From the NCBI GenBank assembly GCA_934754495.1, contig CAKVHW010000004.1, forward strand, positions 1-64,000: a stretch of 64,000 bases of DNA. Reading direction: 5' to 3'. Position 1 is the stretch's first letter, and each line of letters starts with the position of its first letter. Made by a program: the position numbers and the translations under genes. The notes beneath the pieces are model-generated. The model worked only from the letters and a program-made list of their open reading frames with translations, was not told where the DNA came from and did no database searches. This DNA is from an uncultured Clostridia bacterium (lineage in GTDB: Bacteria; Bacillota; Clostridia; Christensenellales; UBA1242). Below are positions 1 to 8,010 of the stretch, piece after piece.

Positions 1-513
1 CTTTACAACAAATTAAATAGCGAAAATCCAACATATACACAAGAAGAAACTAGTGAGTTGAATTTGATTGTTGGCTGTATAAACTTAATTCAACAACATA
101 TTTCAACCAATTATTTTAACTTGATTGAAACCGTAGAACTTGATAATACATATGATGTTTTACCATTTTCAAAGATAACAAATAAACAAATTTATAAAAT
201 AATTAATATAAAAAACAATAATAACAACAATATACATTTTGTCATAAAACCTAATGGAATTGTCACCAACAAAGGATATAATGCAATAAAATATAGTTAT
301 TTTGCCAACGATGTTGCAATTACTGACAATATTTCAATGTTTCCAATTGGTGTTAACGAACGAATTTTTTTGTTTGGAACTTTAGGTGAATATAATTTTA
401 TAAAAGGCAATTTTGATGAAGCGAAAATTTGGGAAGATAAATTCAAAACAGAAATGGAACAATTAAAAATGCTTAGTAGGGTACCAGATGTTGCTAGGAG
501 AAATTGGCTATGA
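1..513 (+). CDS. Phage head-tail connector-like protein (5' end outside window)
   Basis: The reading frame is open from base 1 with no stop, so the true start lies upstream and only the last 170 codons are visible. The C-terminal third (GTLGEYNFIKGNFDEAKIWE, then a basic VARRNWL end) resembles the small connector/tail-tube adaptor proteins of short-tailed phages, which often end in an Arg-Arg-Trp motif after an 'EYY.kGdfdEA..w..rf' helix. A run of Asn residues lies mid-protein. The stop overlaps the next ATG (ATGA), implying coupling with the following structural gene. The family call rests on pattern memory only; a generic phage structural protein is the safe reading. Confidence 0.45.
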   Translation, partial: LYNKLNSENPTYTQEETSELNLIVGCINLIQQHISTNYFNLIETVELDNTYDVLPFSKITNKQIYKIINIKNNNNNNIHFVIKPNGIVTNKGYNAIKYSYFANDVAITDNISMFPIGVNERIFLFGTLGEYNFIKGNFDEAKIWEDKFKTEMEQLKMLSRVPDVARRNWL

Positions 514-1955
514 AAACATGTGCTACTTTAGACACTAAAATTATTGATTTATCTGACGTGAAAAATGGTGCAAATTATGATGAATATTTGTTTAATAAAT
601 ACGATGCTACTGCTGGCTATAACTTTAATTATTTTGATGGGAAACTAACTAATGCGTTGGGTTTACAACCACTATCTGTTAGAGTGAATTCCACATCTGC
701 AAATGTTAAAACCTTGTCTTTATCTATGGCGTCTAAAATTATGTCGTATTCGTCAGTTGTCCTTAATAAGATGAGTGTAGTCATTATGGATTTGTCGTAC
801 AATCTTTACAAAAATGATATCGATAGTTTTAGCTCCGATTTTACAAAAATTACACAGTTTGATTCACAACCCAACATAATAAGATTGTCCACATTAAATG
901 AAAATTATATTGTTTTTTCTACAGTAAATAAGTTTTATATTTACTCAGGTGGGTATGGTGTTAAAACTCTTGATAGTGATGTTAAACTTCTCGATGTATG
1001 TGTTCACAATGGTTCAATGTTTGTAGTTAAAGATCAGGAAGTGAGGCATACAGTTAATTGGTTTTCTGATATTAATCCTGATAATATTGTTACTAATCTA
1101 AAAAGTGCTAATTTGATTTCAGTGCCTGACACATGTGGGAATATTGTTAAGATTATTAGTTTTAACGATTATTTGTATGTGTTTTGTGAATATGGAATAT
1201 TTAGGCTTGTATCATATGAAAGCAAAAAGAAACAATATGTCGAACCAGTTTTTGTTGGTTCGGCTCGTATTTTCCCAAATACTATTGTATTGGCGGGTGG
1301 AAATATTATATTTACTTGTGAAGATGGTATTTATAATTTTACAGGTTTAAAAGTAAATAAATATGATGTTAAAATCACAAGTTTGTTAAAAGGTGTAGAC
1401 AATTCATATGCAAAAGCGGTGTTTGGAAATGGTAAATATTATTTAACATGTAAACTTAATTATGGAGATAAAAAGATTGTTGGTGCTGAAGGTGGAATGT
1501 GCCCTAATAATACACTTGTTGAACTTGATTCGAACCTTGAGGTGGTTTTAAATAGGGGAATCTGTTTGCAAGATTTATCTACATTGTTTGGTTATGAAAA
1601 TCATAAAGTTATGTGTATTGCAAAACAATATTCGCCGACTGTTAAGGAATTATGTGAATCTGGTGAGTATGATGACGACTATCCGCTTAAGAAAAAATGG
1701 CAATATGCAAAGTTTGATTTAGGCAAACCAGAAACCATGAAAGTGGTTAAAAGATTGTGTGTAAAAACTTCAAGCGACATTACAATAACTTTTGAATGTG
1801 ATGATAAGTTTAAAACTGTAAATGTAAAAGGCTCAAATATTGTTCAAAATATTCCTATCAATTTAAAAGGAAAAGTCCTTGGTGTTATGGTTGAATGTGA
1901 AAAAGCTGTTGTTAAAATTGAAACAATAAAACTTTTGGTTGGTGTTTATGATTAA
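510..1955 (+). CDS. Phage structural protein, beta-propeller-like (tail hub/stabilisation type)
   Basis: 481 residues, start ATG 510 chosen because AGGAG at 496-500 is 9 bases upstream and the ATG overlaps the preceding stop. The protein is rich in beta-strand patterns with repeated short blocks such as ENYIVFSTVNKFYIYSG, FNDYLYVFCEYGIFRL and GNIIFTCEDGIYNF, typical of propeller-like stabilisation or tail-hub proteins in short-tailed phages. There is no signal peptide or membrane segment. It follows a connector-like gene and precedes another strand-rich protein and holin-like genes, so a virion component is likely. The exact role is not established from sequence. Confidence 0.45.
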   Translation: MKTCATLDTKIIDLSDVKNGANYDEYLFNKYDATAGYNFNYFDGKLTNALGLQPLSVRVNSTSANVKTLSLSMASKIMSYSSVVLNKMSVVIMDLSYNLYKNDIDSFSSDFTKITQFDSQPNIIRLSTLNENYIVFSTVNKFYIYSGGYGVKTLDSDVKLLDVCVHNGSMFVVKDQEVRHTVNWFSDINPDNIVTNLKSANLISVPDTCGNIVKIISFNDYLYVFCEYGIFRLVSYESKKKQYVEPVFVGSARIFPNTIVLAGGNIIFTCEDGIYNFTGLKVNKYDVKITSLLKGVDNSYAKAVFGNGKYYLTCKLNYGDKKIVGAEGGMCPNNTLVELDSNLEVVLNRGICLQDLSTLFGYENHKVMCIAKQYSPTVKELCESGEYDDDYPLKKKWQYAKFDLGKPETMKVVKRLCVKTSSDITITFECDDKFKTVNVKGSNIVQNIPINLKGKVLGVMVECEKAVVKIETIKLLVGVYD

Positions 1956-3078
1956 TTCTAAACTTGATTATAGTTACGAAGAGAGTGTAAAAAACAACAG
2001 AAAAAATAACTTGCTCTCAGTAGATACTAGTGGGAAAAAAATTAATTTTCATTATAATGTTTCAAGTGGTGTTTTTTCAAAAATAATTAATTTTTCATCA
2101 GTTCAAGAAAAAATATCGCTTGGTGTTTTTGCACAAGGTGAAAGTACATGTAACGTAAAAATTAAACTTAACAATGTGCTAATTTTTGATGAAAACTTTT
2201 TAAACTACATATTTGTTAATGAATATGTTTTTGCTGATGAAAGTAATGATTTAGAAGTGGTTATTACTCCATCAAGTGGCGGTATAAAAAATATCAACAT
2301 TTCATTATTTGGAAAATTGGCTATCAAAATTGATAAAAAATTAATGTTTTTTAAAGAAAATTCAGCACTTATTTTTAATGGTCAATTATTAAGTTTTAAT
2401 ACCTTTTCTAGTTTTTTAAGCAATGTTTGTGACATTAAACCATATATTAATGACAAATACTATGATATTTCAAGTAATTTTTCTAATGAAAATCAAAAAT
2501 GCAAAAATTATATAATTTTGTTTGAAAATAATAACACATTAATATATAAAGAAATTGAAACAAATAAAATTGTTAATGTTGCCACAGGTGTAAGTGATGC
2601 TTGTTTTGTTCCTGTTGAGGGGTATAATGGTGCAATAGTATATTTAAAAAATGGCATTGTGAATTTGACTACTGTTTCAAGCGATTACACATTAAGCGAT
2701 GTTATAGTGTTACAACAATTATCAGCACTTAATATTACTCGTCTTATTTTTATTGTTACTGAAAGTCCTTTATCTAAATTTATTGCAATTGGTGATGAAA
2801 ATGTTTATCTTGTTAGTTTTGTCGGAACATCAAACACTTTTTCGGCTGTAAAAATTGACTTGCTTTTTAGCGGAGATAATGCACAGTCTTTTTATTACAA
2901 CAATAGATTGTATCTATTTTCGTCAAGTATTGACGGTGTGACATTATATACTTTTTTGATTGGTGATACTGTTAAAAAACAATCGGAAGTTTTTTATGCT
3001 AATTTTGATGATGGTTTTGTATATGGTGGTGATGTGTATTTACGACGTGGCAGTTTGGTGAGAAAACTTGACACCTAA
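1948..3078 (+). CDS. Phage-module protein, beta-rich, unknown function
   Basis: 376 residues from ATG 1948, which overlaps the previous gene's end by 8 bases; upstream in-frame TTG 1939 is possible. No catalytic motif, signal peptide or membrane segment is seen. The second half has repeated strand pairs (GYNGAIVYLKNGIVNLTTV, SKFIAIGDENVYLVSFVG, FYYNNRLYLFSSSIDGVTLY), again propeller-like. Tight overlap with the flanking genes places it in the same transcript as the phage structural genes, so a tail or head-completion component is inferred. I do not recognise a named family. Confidence 0.4.
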   Translation: MINSKLDYSYEESVKNNRKNNLLSVDTSGKKINFHYNVSSGVFSKIINFSSVQEKISLGVFAQGESTCNVKIKLNNVLIFDENFLNYIFVNEYVFADESNDLEVVITPSSGGIKNINISLFGKLAIKIDKKLMFFKENSALIFNGQLLSFNTFSSFLSNVCDIKPYINDKYYDISSNFSNENQKCKNYIILFENNNTLIYKEIETNKIVNVATGVSDACFVPVEGYNGAIVYLKNGIVNLTTVSSDYTLSDVIVLQQLSALNITRLIFIVTESPLSKFIAIGDENVYLVSFVGTSNTFSAVKIDLLFSGDNAQSFYYNNRLYLFSSSIDGVTLYTFLIGDTVKKQSEVFYANFDDGFVYGGDVYLRRGSLVRKLDT

Positions 3079-3145
3079 AAAATACCTGTTGCATGAAATT
3101 GCAAAAAACAAATTAAAAAATTTTATTATCGGTGGTGGATTTAAT

Positions 3146-3769
3146 ATGGATTACAGAATGACAGAAGAGTTTAGTAAAAGTGCCCAGGCGGTTGTTGAAA
3201 AGTCAATGCTTGATGAAAGTGTTAAAAGACTAAAAAAGACAATTGAGAATCTTAAACTAAATGACTCTACTCCTAAAATTGCAAACACATGTTTTGATGA
3301 TGTTGAAAGTGAGAAAATATTAGCGGAACAGAAAAAACTTGAAGATGTAAAGGTTGGTCTTGATGCAAAACTCGAAGCATTAAAAATTTGTAAAGAAAAA
3401 TATCTAGAAAGTTTTGATATTTTTAATGCAACAAAAGTTGTTGATGAAATTGATAATGTAAACAAACTTTTAGATGACAATGCAACATCGCTTAATGCAC
3501 TTAGTGATTCAATTAAGGTAAGTGAATTAAAATATCAGCAACAACTTGACCAACTTAATAGTGAGTTGGGTGGTTTTAATTTTGAAACATCGTCTCCAAA
3601 TTTTGATGACAAATATTGTAAAAATGTTGTTGGTGATTTTAAAATGTCAAAAGCAAAAAGTTATGTAAACGATTTTTTATCTAATCTTAAAAGTGAACAA
3701 CGAAATATTGTTTTACAAGAGAATGAAGATTTAAAAAGGTACATAGAAAATGTGGGAGAAAATATTTAA
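3146..3769 (+). CDS. Coiled-coil protein of the phage module
   Basis: 207 residues from ATG 3146, preceded by GGTGGTGG at 3131-3138; a TTG at 3068 (26 residues longer) is an alternative and would overlap the preceding gene. The sequence is almost entirely charged heptad-like helix (e.g. ESVKRLKKTIENLKLN, LDAKLEALKICKEKYLE, YQQQLDQLNSELGG) with no membrane segment. It overlaps the next gene by 20 bases. A tail-associated or scaffolding role fits the position, but that is inference; no family is recognised. Confidence 0.45.
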   Translation: MDYRMTEEFSKSAQAVVEKSMLDESVKRLKKTIENLKLNDSTPKIANTCFDDVESEKILAEQKKLEDVKVGLDAKLEALKICKEKYLESFDIFNATKVVDEIDNVNKLLDDNATSLNALSDSIKVSELKYQQQLDQLNSELGGFNFETSSPNFDDKYCKNVVGDFKMSKAKSYVNDFLSNLKSEQRNIVLQENEDLKRYIENVGENI

Positions 3770-3989
3770 CCTTGCCATAAGTAATGGCATATGGGCGGTT
3801 TTATTTTTAGTGTTGTTGTTTTTCCAACTTAAAGACAGCAAACGTCGTGAAGAAAAGTATCAGCGGACTATTGAGGCGCTTGGTACATCATTAAAGGTTG
3901 TTACCGAAATAAAAGAAGATGTTGAAGAAATTAAGGTTGAACTTAATAAACTGAAGCCTTGTGGAGAAAATGATGAACCTAAAAAATAG
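3750..3989 (+). CDS. BhlA/UviB-type holin-like protein
   Basis: 79 residues: a single N-terminal membrane segment (about residues 8-25, IWAVLFLVLLFFQLKDSK) followed by a charged KRREEKYQRTIEAL helix and an EIKEDVEEIK coiled coil. This layout matches the BhlA/UviB family of bacteriocin/phage-associated small membrane proteins, in which the short cytoplasmic helix follows one TM. Family members are linked to holin-like lysis or bacteriocin release. It overlaps the coiled-coil gene upstream and the next holin gene downstream, consistent with a lysis cassette, although no endolysin is present after it. Confidence 0.7.
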   Translation: MWEKIFNLAISNGIWAVLFLVLLFFQLKDSKRREEKYQRTIEALGTSLKVVTEIKEDVEEIKVELNKLKPCGENDEPKK

Positions 3990-4296
3990 AGTGAAAACTT
4001 ATGCGTTTTGGGTTGCACTAAGTAGTGCAGTGGTTGTGCTTGTGCAAAGTCTTGGAAAATTATTCGGCTTTGAAATAGAAAGTTCGACAATCGAAAATGT
4101 AATAATGTCGATATGCGGAGTATTGATTGTGCTGGGAATTGTAACAAATTCTACAGACTCTAAGACTGATGATGGGGTGGATTATGATAAAACCCAAGAT
4201 GAAATATCGGATAGTTTGAGTGACGAAAACCATGATGATGCAAGTGCTGCTACTAGTCTTAAACAGCATGATGAAAATAATGACACTAAAAAATAA
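3973..4296 (+). CDS. phiLC3-type phage holin
   Basis: 107 residues from ATG 3973 (GGAG at 3963-3966, spacing 6; ATG 3970 is also possible). The N-terminus NLKNRVKTYAFWVALSSA and the second membrane segment ending VLIVLGIVTNSTDSK match phiLC3/LLH-type holins, which carry an 'R.kN..FW.al' start and a 'vlGIv.DpTT.G..DS' motif after TM2; here the latter is degenerate (ISDSLSDE). The acidic C-tail is longer than usual. It is the last gene of the phage module and is followed by a strong terminator. No endolysin follows. Confidence 0.75.
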   Translation: MNLKNRVKTYAFWVALSSAVVVLVQSLGKLFGFEIESSTIENVIMSICGVLIVLGIVTNSTDSKTDDGVDYDKTQDEISDSLSDENHDDASAATSLKQHDENNDTKK

Positions 4297-4312
4297 AATA
4301 CTGTATTTAAAT

Positions 4313-4362
4313 AAAAAGTATGGGGTGAACAAAATACTTCACTTATTCCCATACTTTTTTTT
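4313..4362 (+). terminator. Terminator closing the phage module
   Basis: AAAAAGTATGGG and CCCATACTTTTT form a 12-bp stem followed by a run of T, just after the holin stop. Confidence 0.85.
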
Positions 4363-4451
4363 GTGCTAAAAATAGTGTTATAAAATAGTAGTGTAAAATG
4401 TTGTTTAGGGTTAAATAATAAGCAAAAGATGTTATCTTATTGCTATTTTTA

Positions 4452-4480
4452 TTGATTTTTGGTTGTTTTTAATATATAAT
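4452..4480 (+). promoter_or_regulatory. SigA-type promoter for the 4527 gene
   Basis: TTGATT (4452-4457), 17-base spacer, TATAAT (4475-4480). Confidence 0.6.
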
Positions 4481-4526
4481 AAACTAAGTTTATGTGGTTT
4501 GGTCGCACGTATGTAAGGAGCAAAGA

Positions 4527-5477
4527 ATGTTATACAAAAACACTTTTAGGTTAATGTTTTCTAATAGTCACTTAATTTTTAAAATAATGTTGTACCTTGT
4601 TGTTGCATTGTTGGTTATTGGTGGGCTATCGTTTGTTGTTGCCATTCCAATTTTTAATTTGCTTATAAACGAAAGGTTTTTTATAAAAATTGGCGAAGTT
4701 TACTCCAATTTCTTAAGCAATCTTGACCTTAAAGCATTGATAATGGAAATTGGTATTTTGTCTGAAAAATTAATTTTAATTTTAAACGAAAATTTCACAT
4801 CTATTATGTTTTCAGCATTTGCTGTTGGGCTTATAACTTTTGTATTAGGTCATATTGTAATGAATTTTTACACAATGCCAACTTCAACTGTTGTTGATAT
4901 GTATATGAGTAGCAATGTAAAACAAAAAATGTCTACCGCATTTACTCAAAGTTTTAAGAAAAATATCTCGTACCAACTTGTTTCGCTTTTGATATTATTC
5001 CCATTAAATGTTGGTATTGCATACTTGTTTTTGTATTCGCTAAGGCTATTTAAGTTGGGTGGGGCATTTATAATATTCTCACCATTCATTATCTTAATTG
5101 GCTTTGCACTTATAAACTCGCTAAAACACACATTGTTCTGCGGTTGGATTCCGTCTATTATTGTTAGAAATAATGGTGTGTTTAGGGGCTTAAAAGATGG
5201 CTTTGTTGTTTCAAAACGTAGATTTTGGCAAACATTTGCAAATTGTTTTGCAATAGAACTTACACTAATTTTTATTAATGTTTTTGGCAGTGTATTTACT
5301 TATGGTGTGGGCTTAATAATAACTGTTCCAGTAACGGCGCTTGTTCTTAACATCTTTGGTTTAGTTGCTTACTATAGTGCTAATGGTCAAAAATATTACC
5401 TTGATCCATACAATGTTATGGCACCAAAAACACAAGAATATACAGATAAATTCCGTGACCAACGTTATATTGTTTAG
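4527..5477 (+). CDS. Multi-pass membrane protein, unknown function
   Basis: 316 residues. ATG 4527 is set by AAGGAG at 4515-4520 with 6-base spacing. About six hydrophobic segments are visible: near residues 18-40 (IMLYLVVALLVIGGLSFVV), 85-110, 145-165, 175-195, and two near the C-terminus (LIFINVFGSVFTYGVGLII, VTALVLNIFGLVAYYSA). The C-terminal tail is charged and cytoplasmic-like. It resembles generic DUF975/glycerophosphoryl-type membrane proteins of Firmicutes but shows no motif to assign one. It is monocistronic, with its own promoter and terminator, directly after the phage module. Confidence 0.65.
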   Translation: MLYKNTFRLMFSNSHLIFKIMLYLVVALLVIGGLSFVVAIPIFNLLINERFFIKIGEVYSNFLSNLDLKALIMEIGILSEKLILILNENFTSIMFSAFAVGLITFVLGHIVMNFYTMPTSTVVDMYMSSNVKQKMSTAFTQSFKKNISYQLVSLLILFPLNVGIAYLFLYSLRLFKLGGAFIIFSPFIILIGFALINSLKHTLFCGWIPSIIVRNNGVFRGLKDGFVVSKRRFWQTFANCFAIELTLIFINVFGSVFTYGVGLIITVPVTALVLNIFGLVAYYSANGQKYYLDPYNVMAPKTQEYTDKFRDQRYIV

Positions 5478-5494
5478 TTTTAAACGATTTTAAA

Positions 5495-5527
5495 GCAACT
5501 CCTAAAAAATAGGAGTTGTTTTTTTGT
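5495..5527 (+). terminator. Terminator
   Basis: CAACTCCT/AGGAGTTG stem followed by a T run. Confidence 0.9.
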
Positions 5528-5552
5528 TTTCCAAAATAAGTCAAAATTTTTG

Positions 5553-5581
5553 TTGCAATTTAATCTTAAGTGGTGTATTAT
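5553..5581 (+). promoter_or_regulatory. Promoter of rnj
   Basis: TTGCAA (5553-5558), 17-base spacer, TATTAT (5576-5581); transcription would start near 5588, giving a leader of about 165 bases. Confidence 0.55.
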
Positions 5582-5597
5582 ATTACTTAGTTACAAA

Positions 5598-5630
5598 AAT
5601 ATTCCTTTTTGTGGTTATTCAAGGAATATT
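5598..5630 (+). promoter_or_regulatory. Hairpin at the 5' end of the rnj leader
   Basis: Perfect 10-bp inverted repeat AATATTCCTT / AAGGAATATT with a 13-base loop and no T run after it, so it is not a terminator. It lies about 10 bases after the predicted transcription start. Confidence 0.5.
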
Positions 5631-5756
5631 GTCATAATCAAAAAACTATGTAAAGGCATATAAAAAGGGCTTAATATTTTTTTGGGCTGATTTTTTTGCT
5701 TTTATTTTAAGTTATATATTTTGTAATAAATGTTTAGAAAATAAAAGGAGAAAAAA

Positions 5757-7418
5757 ATGAAACAAGCAAATTTAAAAATGTCGTTTTTGGGTGGTGTAGG
5801 CGAAGTTGGCAAAAACATGATGGCACTAGAATACCAAAACGATATTATCATTATTGATGCGGGGCTAGCATTCCCATCAGACGAAATGATGGGTGTTGAC
5901 TTAGTAATTCCTGACATCACTTATCTAATTGCCAACAAAAATAAAATTAGAGCCATTATTTTAACTCACGGTCACGAAGACCATATTGGTGCACTTCCAT
6001 ACGTGTTGCAAGATATTAAGGCTCCTATTTATGGTAGCAAACTAACTTGTGCTTTGGTTGAAAATAAGTTTAGAGAACATAAAAAAGTGGCTTGCAAACT
6101 TAATGTTGTAAAACCAAAACAAGTAATTAAAGCAGGTTGTTTTCAAATAGAATTTTTAAAAGTAACCCATAGTATTAGTGGGGCTATGGCATTATGCATA
6201 ACAACCCCAATTGGTGTGTATATTCACACAGGTGACTTTAAAATAGACTATACACCAATTGATGGTGACCCTATGGACTTAGTTAGACTAGCTGAATTAA
6301 GTAAAAAGGGTGTGCTTCTAATGACATCTGATAGTACTAATGCAGAACGTCCAGGCTACAGTATGAGTGAAGCAAAAGTTGGTTTGACACTAGACGGATT
6401 ATTTGCACAAAACAAAGAAAAACGTATTATTATAGCCACTTTTGCATCTAATATTCACCGTATCCAACAAGTACTAGACCTTTGCGAAAAGTATGGTAGA
6501 AAAGTTGTGTTTACAGGTAGAAGTATGCTAAATGTCTGCGAAACAGCAAGTAAAATTGGCGAACTAAAATTCAATAGAGAACTACTTGGTGATGTAAACA
6601 ATGTAGATAAAATGGACGATGATAAAACACTTATTTTGTGTACAGGTAGCCAGGGTGAAGCAAATAGTGCTTTGGCAAGAATGGCAGATGGTCAATTTAA
6701 CAAAATTGAAATTAATGAAAATGACTATGTAATTTTCAGTTCGTCTTCAATTCCTGGAAACGAAAAGAATATTAACGATGTTATAAATCAATTATATCGC
6801 CGTGGTGCAAGTGTAATATACGAAGGTCTTGCTGCAGTTCATGTGTCAGGACACGCATATCAAGAAGAACTAAAAACAATGTTAAGTCTTGTTAGACCAA
6901 AGTTTTTCGTTCCATGCCATGGTGAATTCCGTCACCTTAAAGCACACGCAAAACTTGCAGAAGAAATTGGAATTAATCAAAGAAACATCATCATTCCAGA
7001 CCTTGGCGATAGTATTTCTATTAGTCGTAACGTTATTAAGAAAATTGGTACTGTTCCAGCAGGAATTAGGCTTGTAGATGGCTTTGATGTAAGCGAAGCA
7101 GGTGGCGCTGTTCAACGTGATAGAGCATTGCTAGCCGAAGAAGGTGTGTGTGTTGTTGCACTTACCGTAAACAAAACAACAGGAAGTTTGTCTTCAAAAC
7201 CAGAACTTATCTCACGTGGATTTATCTACATTAAAGATAATGCCGAAGTTATTGAAGAAGCAAAAGATTTAATTATTAATACAATATTAAATTGCAACTT
7301 TAAAACACAGGATTGGAATATGATTAAAGCCAACTTGAAAAAGGTTTTGTCAAACTTCTTCTATAAGAGAATGAAACGTAAACCAATGATTGTTCCTGTA
7401 ATTATGGAAACTAAATAA
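5757..7418 (+). CDS. rnj: Ribonuclease J
   Basis: 553 residues, the usual RNase J length. Metallo-beta-lactamase/beta-CASP nuclease: the zinc motif LTHGHEDHIGALPY (HxHxDH) is near residue 75, HTGDF near 157, the Ser/Thr-rich STNAERPGYS region follows, and the beta-CASP motifs SSSIPGNEKN and HVSGHA are present. RNase J performs 5'-exonucleolytic and endonucleolytic mRNA decay and rRNA maturation in Firmicutes, in the cytoplasm. AAAAGGAG lies 7 bases before the ATG. The trmR stop-to-start gap downstream is only 10 bases, so rnj-trmR-trhP form one operon. Confidence 0.95.
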   Translation: MKQANLKMSFLGGVGEVGKNMMALEYQNDIIIIDAGLAFPSDEMMGVDLVIPDITYLIANKNKIRAIILTHGHEDHIGALPYVLQDIKAPIYGSKLTCALVENKFREHKKVACKLNVVKPKQVIKAGCFQIEFLKVTHSISGAMALCITTPIGVYIHTGDFKIDYTPIDGDPMDLVRLAELSKKGVLLMTSDSTNAERPGYSMSEAKVGLTLDGLFAQNKEKRIIIATFASNIHRIQQVLDLCEKYGRKVVFTGRSMLNVCETASKIGELKFNRELLGDVNNVDKMDDDKTLILCTGSQGEANSALARMADGQFNKIEINENDYVIFSSSSIPGNEKNINDVINQLYRRGASVIYEGLAAVHVSGHAYQEELKTMLSLVRPKFFVPCHGEFRHLKAHAKLAEEIGINQRNIIIPDLGDSISISRNVIKKIGTVPAGIRLVDGFDVSEAGGAVQRDRALLAEEGVCVVALTVNKTTGSLSSKPELISRGFIYIKDNAEVIEEAKDLIINTILNCNFKTQDWNMIKANLKKVLSNFFYKRMKRKPMIVPVIMETK

Positions 7419-7428
7419 GGTAGAATTA

Positions 7429-8007
7429 ATGGAAGATATTATAAAAGAAGCTAAGGAATTTCACATTCCTATAGTACGACCAAAAACCCTAGAACTGCTT
7501 TTAAAAACAATAAAAGAAGCTAATCCTAGCACTATTTTGGAAGTTGGCACCGCAACAGGTTATTCGGCATGTAATATGCTAAGTGTGTGCGATGCTTTGC
7601 TTACAACAATAGAACTTAATCCCGACAACCAAGAAAAAGCAAAGTCAAATGTTGAAAGGCTAGGATTTAGTAATAGGGTGGAGTTTATATTAGGCGATGC
7701 AAAACAAGTGCTAAAAGACCTTGTAGAACAAAATAGAAAATACGATTTTGTGTTTTTGGATGGCCCAAAAGGTCAGTATATTAACTACTTGCCAGACATT
7801 ACAAAAATACTTAATGTTGGCGGAATTTTGTTTGCCGATGACGTACTTTTTTATGGTCTTGTTAAGGGCGATGAATTTGTTCCGCACCGCAAACGCACAA
7901 TAGTTGTAAACTTAAGAAAATACTTAAAAGAAGTAGAAAATAAGCCATTTTCTAGCACTTTAATTGATATGGAAGATGGTGTATGTATTTCTAAAAAAGT
8001 GGAGTAA
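7429..8007 (+). CDS. trmR: tRNA 5-hydroxyuridine methyltransferase TrmR (class I SAM O-methyltransferase)
   Basis: 192 residues. SAM-binding motif I ILEVGTATGYSACNML is near residue 38, an acidic ELNPDN follows, then GDAKQVL, FVFLDGPKGQY and GGILFADDVLF, the pattern of O-methyltransferase family 3 (YrrM). TrmR methylates 5-hydroxyuridine at tRNA position 34 to 5-methoxyuridine. Its neighbour 4 bases downstream is a U32-family TrhP-like protein that makes the hydroxyuridine, as in the Bacillus yrrM-yrrN-yrrO order, which supports the assignment over catechol or caffeoyl methylation. Confidence 0.85.
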   Translation: MEDIIKEAKEFHIPIVRPKTLELLLKTIKEANPSTILEVGTATGYSACNMLSVCDALLTTIELNPDNQEKAKSNVERLGFSNRVEFILGDAKQVLKDLVEQNRKYDFVFLDGPKGQYINYLPDITKILNVGGILFADDVLFYGLVKGDEFVPHRKRTIVVNLRKYLKEVENKPFSSTLIDMEDGVCISKKVE

Positions 8008-8010
8008 AAT

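Noticed and set aside
1135..1350. A 71-codon frame inside the phage structural gene at 510-1955
   Set aside because: Out-of-frame shadow of a longer, better supported gene; no ribosome site.
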